Shown here: piece by piece, positions 58,301-64,000 of the stretch
Numbering within the stretch: the first letter of the stretch is position 1
How the letters are laid out: each line of letters begins with the position of its first letter
From: Streptomyces spongiicola
GTDB taxonomy: Bacteria; Actinomycetota; Actinomycetes; Streptomycetales; Streptomycetaceae
Direction of reading: 5' to 3'
Length of the DNA: 64,000 bases
Assembly (NCBI RefSeq): GCF_003122365.1
Contig: NZ_CP029254.1
Coordinates: 4,737,501 to 4,801,500 of the forward strand
Notes under the pieces: model-generated
The model's input: the letters and a program-made list of their open reading frames with translations, nothing else
Told to the model about the DNA's origin: nothing
Database searches by the model: none
Made by a program: the position numbers and the translations under genes

Positions 58301-58438
58301 GCGCGCCGCGCGGGCGCGGGCGCGGAGCCGGACTCGAACCGGCACGGCCCGGAGGCCAGGCGCGCGCCGCGCGGGCACGGGCGCGGTCGGACAACCGCAC
58401 CGAGAACAGCGCCTCGGCGACGCGCGCGCCGCGCGGGC
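58301..58438. repeat. Three spaced 15-bp GC repeats with 61-62 bp period
   Basis: GCGCGCCGCGCGGGC occurs at 58301-58315, 58362-58376 and 58424-58438; the first two are followed by (G/A)CGGGCGCGG. The two intervals are unlike each other. A tandem-repeat tract of GC-rich DNA; CRISPR is not supported. Confidence 0.6.
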
Positions 58439-58455
58439 GCGGTGACCCGCACCGG

Positions 58456-58824
58456 TCAGACGCGGCCTCGGCACAACTCCAGCAGCGTCATGGCCAGCGC
58501 GGTCCCCGGCTTGCCGAGTGCGTCCCGGTAGCGGCCGAGCACCTCCATCTCGCGGGAGAGGTTCACCCGGCGGCCCCCGGACGTGATCCGGGCCTCCTGG
58601 ATGGCGGCCGAGACGGCCGTCCGTTCCCGGATCAGCCCGATGATCCGTTCGTCGAGGGCGTCGATGCGCTCACGGGCGCCGGTGATCAGGTCCGCGGCGT
58701 CGTCGGTGCGGGCGCCGGTGTCGGGACGGGCGCCGGTGTCGGGGCGGGTGGCGTCGTCGGCGCGGGTGGCGGTGTCCGGGCGAGTGGCGGCGTCCGGACG
58801 GGCTGCGGTGTCGGTGGCGGGCAC
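58456..58824 (-). CDS. Chorismate mutase (AroQ type)
   Basis: The 122-residue protein has a Pro/Thr/Asp repeat N-terminus (residues 1-42, RPDTATRADDATRPDTGAR) and an all-helical AroQ domain: ARERIDALDERIIGLIRERT, AVSAAIQEARITSGGRRVNL, SREMEVLGRYRDALGKPGTA, LAMTLLELCRGRV. The active-site Arg, Lys/Arg and Glu positions of the family appear to be kept. It converts chorismate to prephenate at the Phe/Tyr branch. GTG 58824 follows GAGGAG at five bases. An upstream leader peptide and hairpin suggest attenuation. It is divergent from guaA, the usual arrangement in streptomycetes. Confidence 0.88.
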   Translation of the reverse strand: MPATDTAARPDAATRPDTATRADDATRPDTGARPDTGARTDDAADLITGARERIDALDERIIGLIRERTAVSAAIQEARITSGGRRVNLSREMEVLGRYRDALGKPGTALAMTLLELCRGRV

Positions 58825-58879
58825 AGGGGCTCCTCGGGGTGCGGGTGCCCCGGAACGGCCGGACCCGGAAACGACAGGA

Positions 58880-58906
58880 CGCCCCGGGCCTTGCCGGCCC
58901 GGGGCG
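58880..58906 (-). terminator. Attenuator-like hairpin in the chorismate mutase leader
   Basis: CGCCCCGGGCC (58880-58890) pairs perfectly with GGCCCGGGGCG (58896-58906), 11 bp stem and five-base loop. On the minus strand it lies 25 bases after the leader-peptide stop and 55 bases before the chorismate mutase start, exactly where an attenuator would be. Confidence 0.68.
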
Positions 58907-58930
58907 CCTGGGAAGTCGCTTGTCAGTTGC

Positions 58931-59002
58931 TCAAGCGGCACGACCACGGCAGCCGGCGGGCCGGTTGCCATAGGTAAAGACGAAGGTCGTGTGCTTGCGC
59001 AT
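58931..59002 (-). CDS. Phe/Tyr-containing leader peptide of chorismate mutase
   Basis: A 23-residue frame MRKHTTFVFTYGNRPAGC... ends 25 bases before a strong hairpin that precedes chorismate mutase. Two Phe (7 and 9) and one Tyr (11) are clustered, the products of the branch that chorismate mutase feeds. A ribosome slowed at these codons when Phe/Tyr run short could prevent the hairpin. There is no ribosome site, but a minus-10-like CATACT lies six bases before the ATG, so the message is probably leaderless. Assignment is by layout and composition; no data. Confidence 0.68.
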   Translation of the reverse strand: MRKHTTFVFTYGNRPAGCRGRAA

Positions 59003-59008
59003 GGGGGA

Positions 59009-59038
59009 AGTATGGCCCTGCTGCCCCGGCGGGGCCAA
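59009..59038 (-). promoter_or_regulatory. Promoter of the chorismate mutase leader
   Basis: On the minus strand TTGGCC (59038-59033) and CATACT (59014-59009) are separated by 18 bases; the leader ATG at 59002 would sit at the transcription start, giving a leaderless mRNA. Confidence 0.5.
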
Positions 59039-59081
59039 CGCGGGCTCGGATGCTGAGACGGGGGGCGCCGCCCGGCGCCGG

Positions 59082-59087
59082 TAGAAT
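59082..59087 (+). promoter_or_regulatory. guaA minus-10 element
   Basis: TAGAAT is a good housekeeping minus-10, 45 bases before the GTG at 59132. No clear minus-35; a GGCGCC...GGCGCC dyad (59065-59080) sits immediately upstream. Confidence 0.5.
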
Positions 59088-59131
59088 CGACGGACAGAGC
59101 CCCCTCCTCCCACCGCCGGAAGGCCGCCGTA

Positions 59132-60748
<1,617 letters not shown>

Positions 60749-60767
60749 CCTGACCGCCCTCCGCGGG

Positions 60768-60812
60768 CCGGGCCTTCGCGGACCGGGCCTTCGCGGACCG
60801 GGCCTTCGTGAG
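60768..60812. repeat. Three 15-bp tandem repeats after guaA
   Basis: CCGGGCCTTCGCGGA at 60768-60782 and 60783-60797, with a third slightly changed copy at 60798-60812. Lies 20 bases after the guaA stop; probably slippage DNA. Confidence 0.8.
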
Positions 60813-60926
60813 TCGATCTTCTGTGAGTCAACCCGACGCCGTCGCTCATTCGTTTGAGCGGCGGCATCGGCGTTTCCGCCGGGTCGTCTGATCGCACGTA
60901 CCAGACTCACGCCCATGGGAGCACTC

Positions 60927-61508
60927 GTGAGCGCGGAGATCTCGCACCACTGGCCGGTGCCACCGCGAGAGGGCTACACCGTGGAGGACCTGCTCACCCT
61001 GCCCGACCTCCCGCCGCACACCGAGTTGATCGACGGGACCCTGGTCTTCGTGAGTCCGCAGTGCTGTTTCCACAGCCTCGCGATAGACCTGCTGGTGCAG
61101 GGTCTGCGGAGCACGGCGCCGCCCGAGCTGAGGGTCGTCCGGGAGATGACCGTCGTGGTCGACGGGCGCAACGGACCCGAGCCCGACGTCTCGGTGGTCC
61201 GGGCCGCCGCCGCGCGGAGCCGGGAGCAGACCTACTTCCAGGTCAGGGACGTGCTGCTGGCGGTCGAGGTGGTCTCGCCGGACTCCGAGGCGCGTGACAC
61301 CGACACCAAGCCGCACAAGTATGCGGGCGCGGGCATCCCCTACTTCTGGCGCGTCGAGATGGCCGCCGACGAACGGCCGGTGGTCCATGTCTTCGAACTC
61401 GACGAGGAGAGGCGCGTATATGTGCCGGGCGGCACGTTCCGCGACCGGCTCAAGGTCTCCGTCCCCTTCGGCATCGACATCGACCTCGCGGAAATCGACC
61501 GCCTCTGA
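60927..61508 (+). CDS. Uma2-family PD-(D/E)XK nuclease-like protein
   Basis: The 193-residue protein matches the Uma2/DUF820 family: TVEDLLTLPDLPPHTELIDG, EPDVSVVRAAAARS, AVEVVSPDSEARDTDTKPHK and YAGAGIPYFWRVE, where Glu of VEVVSP and Lys of KPHKYA correspond to the nuclease core. Streptomycetes have dozens; their biological role is unclear. GTG 60927 is chosen because GGGAG lies five bases upstream (inside the ATGGGAGC at 60915); the ATG 60915 itself has no site. Confidence 0.85.
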   Translation: MSAEISHHWPVPPREGYTVEDLLTLPDLPPHTELIDGTLVFVSPQCCFHSLAIDLLVQGLRSTAPPELRVVREMTVVVDGRNGPEPDVSVVRAAAARSREQTYFQVRDVLLAVEVVSPDSEARDTDTKPHKYAGAGIPYFWRVEMAADERPVVHVFELDEERRVYVPGGTFRDRLKVSVPFGIDIDLAEIDRL

Positions 61509-61543
61509 GCCCGGCCGTCACGGCGGAGCCACGCGCCCGCCGC

Positions 61544-61999
61544 TCACCCCTCCTCCAGCGTGAAGTCCTCGAAGTGGAAGCCCGGCGATACCACGCAGCT
61601 CACCAGGACCGGTTCGTCGCCCGCCGGTTCGGCCGACTGCCAGGTGCCCGCCGGGACCAGCAGTTGGGGCCGTTCACCGGATTCGACGCCGGGGCCCAGG
61701 ACCAGGGGCGTGGTGGAGCGGTCGGGCCCCTCGCCGGTGCCGGCCAGGGACAGCCGGAGCGGTCCGCCGCGGTGCCAGAGCCACACCTCGTCGGAGCGGA
61801 CCCGGTGCGGGCGGGAACGTTCGCCCGGGTGGAGCAGGAAGTAGATCCCGGTGGCGTAGGCGCGCTCGCCGGGATAGCCGGGCGGGGCGGTCGAGCCCTC
61901 CGTACGCCATGTCTCGCGGAACCATCCGCCCTCGATGTGCGGTTCCAGGCCGAGTAGTTCGACGAGCGGGGAGGTCGGGTGCGTGATGGGGTGCGTCAT
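61544..61999 (-). CDS. Cupin domain protein (DUF985)
   Basis: The 151-residue protein belongs to the DUF985 cupin family: LLGLEPHIEGGWFRETWRTE, TGIYFLLHPGERSRPHRVRS, DEVWLWHRGGPLRLSL, VPAGTWQSAEPAGDEPVLVS and CVVSPGFHFEDFTLEEG. It forms a beta-barrel; metal ligands are partly kept (His in RPHR, the W-H-R-G turn). Related proteins are thought to be sugar epimerase-like or metal-dependent, function unproven. ATG 61999 follows GAAGGAGA at five bases. Confidence 0.87.
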   Translation of the reverse strand: MTHPITHPTSPLVELLGLEPHIEGGWFRETWRTEGSTAPPGYPGERAYATGIYFLLHPGERSRPHRVRSDEVWLWHRGGPLRLSLAGTGEGPDRSTTPLVLGPGVESGERPQLLVPAGTWQSAEPAGDEPVLVSCVVSPGFHFEDFTLEEG

Positions 62000-62401
62000 C
62001 GGGTTCTCCTTCGTGGACACCCTCGGCTTCAGCCGGGGGAGGGGAACGAAGCTGCTGCGGAGCAGGGCGGGGAAAGCCGGTTCGCCGCCAGGGCGGACCG
62101 GCGTCCACCTCCGACAGCCTTCACCGCGTCACCAAGTGATGGGCGCATTCTCCCCGGTGATGTGCCGGGTGTGCGCCGCGGGCGGCCGGTCGGCGCATCC
62201 CGAGGTGTTGTTGGGACCGGCGCCCGTGTGGCGGGACCGCCGCAGCCGTTCCTGACCCATATCGTCGTACGTCAATTCGATCGTGCGTAAATCACCCTCC
62301 CATCGGGTCACCGGTGCGTGCGCGGCACCGCCGGTACGGCACAATTCCTTTGAATTGCAAGGTGGTTGCCGAAGCCGCCTACCGGGGAAGGGTGCGTCGC
62401 C
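62000..62401. other. Gap with a possible 43-residue ORF
   Basis: About 400 bases between divergent genes. On the minus strand 62129-62260 encodes a 43-residue basic peptide (MGQERLRRSRHTGAGPNNTS...) with gene-like wobble GC, but it has no ribosome binding site and may be chance. Near 62260-62300 there is an AT-richer TCAATTCGATCGTGCGTAAA region likely holding the promoter of the membrane gene at 62402. Confidence 0.35.
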
Positions 62402-63643
62402 GTGGCGGTGCAGGATGCGGGACAGAGCGTGCACGGAGGCGGCTGCACCTGCGGCGACTGCCCGCACGGCCGACGTGAGGGACACCGGAGGGCCGTCGCC
62501 CGGTTCCTGGCCAGGCGGGACGAACTCGCCGGGGGGCGGGGGCTGCCCGCCCAGGTCGCCTCCTCCGCGGGAGGGACCCGCCAGTGGATCTCCGACGAGC
62601 TGACCGAGTCGGCCCGGGTCGTCGCCGAGCGCAGCCGGGCCGCGGGCGAGTCATGGCTCGCCCGGGTCTGGCGGCGCACCCTGCTGGTGCTGTGGGGCGG
62701 GGTCGTGCTGCTGCTCCTGGCGCAGACCGTGACCGCGATCGACTCCGGCTGGTCCGTGGCGCGCACCGCGGGACTCGCCGCCGCGGCCTGCCTCGCCGGG
62801 CTGCTGACGGCCGCCGCCCGGCTCCACCGGGCGCACGGCGGGCTGCTCGCACCGCTCGTCGGCGAGGACAACCGGCTGTCGACCTCCCGGGCCGTGGCCG
62901 CCGTGTGGGTGCTGTTCGCCGCCTACGCCGTGCTGTTCCTGGCCTTCCGGCTCGCCGCTTCCGCGCCCGCCGGGCTCGGCCTCGCCCAGGGGGCCGGACT
63001 GCTCACCGTCGTGGCCGTCGTCTGCCTGATCGCGGTCGTGGTGCGCCGTGTGGTCGCCGTGCGCATCATCACCCAGCGGCTGCAGAAGGTGGGGGCGGAC
63101 CGGCCCCGCCCCGCGGACCTGGTCTGCGATGACGCCGGTCGCGGCAGCTTCCCGGACGCGCAGTACGTGCTCGTCGGCGCCGTCGCCCTGGTGTGCGCGG
63201 CGGTGCTGCTCGCCCGCCGGCCGGACCGGCTGCCGGAGCTGCCGTGGGGCCTGACCGCGCTGGTCCTGGTCTCCGCGGCGGTCTACCTCGCCGGGAAGTA
63301 CGCGGAGGGCGGCCGCCCGGTCGTCCTGTCCGTCGTGCGGGCCCGGGAGCCCGGCGGTCTCGACGGCCCCGTGCGCATCGGGGACGACATCGAGATCCGG
63401 GGCGCCGGGTTCGTGCCACCCGGTGCCGGGAGCCCCGACCGGCTGGCTCTGATGACCGTCCGGATCGGTGCCGTGCACGTCCATGTGCCGCTGGTCCCGG
63501 TCCCCGGCGGATTCACCAGCCCCAGTGATACGAGCATCACCGTCCCGGTGCCGGCCGAGGTCGAGCCCGGCCGGGTCGAGGTGCAGGTCGTGACGGCGGC
63601 GGGCGCCGAGTCGAACCGGGTGGCCGTCGACGTCGTCGACTGA
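62402..63643 (+). CDS. Membrane protein with C-terminal IPT/TIG-like domain
   Basis: The 413-residue protein starts with a small Cys/His-rich segment (GGCTCGDCPHGRREGH), then a charged helix and six hydrophobic segments in pairs (TLLVLWGGVVLLLLAQTV, AAAACLAGLLTAAARL, VWVLFAAYAVLFLAF, LLTVVAVVCLIAVVV, LVGAVALVCAAVLLA, GLTALVLVSAAVYLAG). The C-terminal 100 residues form an IPT/TIG-like beta sandwich (GDDIEIRGAGFVPPG ... RVEVQVVTAAGAESNRV). Function unknown; perhaps a membrane-anchored scaffold. GTG 62402 follows GGGGAAGGG at nine bases. Confidence 0.65.
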   Translation: MAVQDAGQSVHGGGCTCGDCPHGRREGHRRAVARFLARRDELAGGRGLPAQVASSAGGTRQWISDELTESARVVAERSRAAGESWLARVWRRTLLVLWGGVVLLLLAQTVTAIDSGWSVARTAGLAAAACLAGLLTAAARLHRAHGGLLAPLVGEDNRLSTSRAVAAVWVLFAAYAVLFLAFRLAASAPAGLGLAQGAGLLTVVAVVCLIAVVVRRVVAVRIITQRLQKVGADRPRPADLVCDDAGRGSFPDAQYVLVGAVALVCAAVLLARRPDRLPELPWGLTALVLVSAAVYLAGKYAEGGRPVVLSVVRAREPGGLDGPVRIGDDIEIRGAGFVPPGAGSPDRLALMTVRIGAVHVHVPLVPVPGGFTSPSDTSITVPVPAEVEPGRVEVQVVTAAGAESNRVAVDVVD

Positions 63644-63650
63644 CAGCGCT

Positions 63651-63686
63651 CGGCCGTACGGCAGACCGGGCTGAGCCGTACGGCCG
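63651..63686 (+). terminator. Hairpin after the IPT-domain gene
   Basis: CGGCCGTACGGC (63651-63662) pairs with GCCGTACGGCCG (63675-63686), 12 bp stem, twelve-base loop, eight bases after the stop codon. Confidence 0.8.
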
Positions 63687-63755
63687 TCGCCCCCGTATTC
63701 GCGGAGACGGGACGTGGGGACAATCGTCCCAGCCGGGTGAGACACGGAGGCGACG

Positions 63756-64000
63756 ATGACGCATGTGGACCGGACGACGGCGACCTACGCGTCCGACGAC
63801 GTGAGCACCGACCGGAGGGAGCGCACGGCGCAGTACGCGCTTCTGCCGCTGCGGCTGTTCCTCGGAGTGACCTTCGTCTACGCGGGGCTGGACAAGCTCT
63901 TCGACAGCGCGTTCCTCTCGGCGACCGGGACCGGCTCGATCGGCGAGCTGATGAGTAGTGTGCGGAACACCTCCGCCGTCCCCGCACTCGTGGACATGGC
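63756..64000 (+). CDS. DoxX-family membrane protein, truncated by window end
   Basis: The first 81 residues are present: a hydrophilic start (MTHVDRTTATYASDDV) and the first DoxX membrane helix with the family signature LLPLRLFLGVTFVYAGLDKL, FDSAFLSATG. DoxX proteins are four-helix membrane proteins linked to oxidative stress (with SodA/SseA in mycobacteria) or thiosulfate oxidation. ATG 63756 follows GGAGG at five bases. The rest lies beyond the window. Confidence 0.82.
   Translation, partial: MTHVDRTTATYASDDVSTDRRERTAQYALLPLRLFLGVTFVYAGLDKLFDSAFLSATGTGSIGELMSSVRNTSAVPALVDM

Noticed and set aside
58327..58343. A tRNA-like T-arm (GCCGG-TTCGAGT-CCGGC on the minus strand)
   Set aside because: The T-arm is perfect, but no acceptor, D-arm or anticodon arm can be folded around it; it lies in GC-rich repeat DNA.
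58301..58438. Short CRISPR-like array of three repeats
   Set aside because: Repeats are only 15-25 bp of low-complexity GC, the third is truncated, there are just two intervals and no cas genes.

Overview
The window is very GC-rich with strong third-position GC, GTG/ATG starts behind GGAGG-type ribosome binding sites, F420/mycothiol-era enzyme families, rare TTA codons and core genes (smc, guaA, chorismate mutase) of the type found in Streptomyces. I read it as a Streptomyces (or close actinomycete) contig carrying a large specialised-metabolism region, plus one clearly foreign 7 kb block.

Layout. 1-1436: the hinge part of an smc gene runs directly into the C-terminal half of a molybdopterin oxidoreductase, an abrupt junction near 550. 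1480-2823: a sugar-type solute-binding protein. 2934-3087: a copy of a dispersed repeat. 3097-9595: a sugar/glycan module (hexapeptide acyltransferase, GT2 glycosyltransferase, NAD epimerase) whose epimerase is split by a complete IS4-family element (5597-7125, 10 bp target duplication), followed by a small conserved protein and a divergent TPR regulator that contains a TTA codon. 9667-16408 (minus strand): a tight four-gene operon asnB - NRPS A-T didomain - PP-loop amidotransferase-like/condensation-like fusion - Asp/Glu racemase, three of the genes joined by ATGA overlaps. 16713-42143: tailoring and transport genes (three BBE-type flavin oxidases, F420 LLM oxidoreductase, acyl-CoA ligase and dehydrogenase, SDR, YCII and AHSA1 proteins, two membrane acyltransferases, type II thioesterase, two methyltransferases, DUF2306 and DUF2855 proteins, two DHA2 exporters, multicopper oxidase, AhpD-like protein). 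Many of these promoters share a 16 bp motif GCAATnnGnAAGATGC that looks like one regulator's operator. 42635-50319: a tandem GNAT with two TTA codons, an ALDH-like/ThDP enzyme/AMP-ligase operon, and an in-frame fusion of an FAD monooxygenase with an NADPH-FMN reductase.

50713-50952 is the N-terminal third of a metK gene that stops abruptly at foreign DNA. 50955-57923 is a full inovirus (filamentous phage) genome of proteobacterial style: replication protein, ssDNA-binding protein, pVIII coat, small membrane proteins, TspB-type adsorption protein, DUF2523, Zot, a coiled-coil/AT-hook protein, DUF29 protein and a divergent repressor, ending at a dif-like XerCD site. The flanking host genes on its two sides are both broken and unrelated, so a chimeric contig is as likely as a real integration.

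57980-64000 returns to ordinary actinobacterial chromosome: a broken proline-rich ORF, chorismate mutase preceded by a Phe/Tyr-containing leader peptide and terminator hairpin (candidate attenuator), guaA, a Uma2 nuclease-like protein, a DUF985 cupin, an IPT-domain membrane protein and the start of a DoxX protein.

Working together, the NRPS-type operon probably activates an amino acid on a carrier protein and modifies it with a PP-loop enzyme fed by glutamine-derived ammonia (or sulfur), TEII clears the carrier, the oxidases and methyltransferases tailor the product, and the two MFS pumps export it. The product cannot be named from sequence alone.
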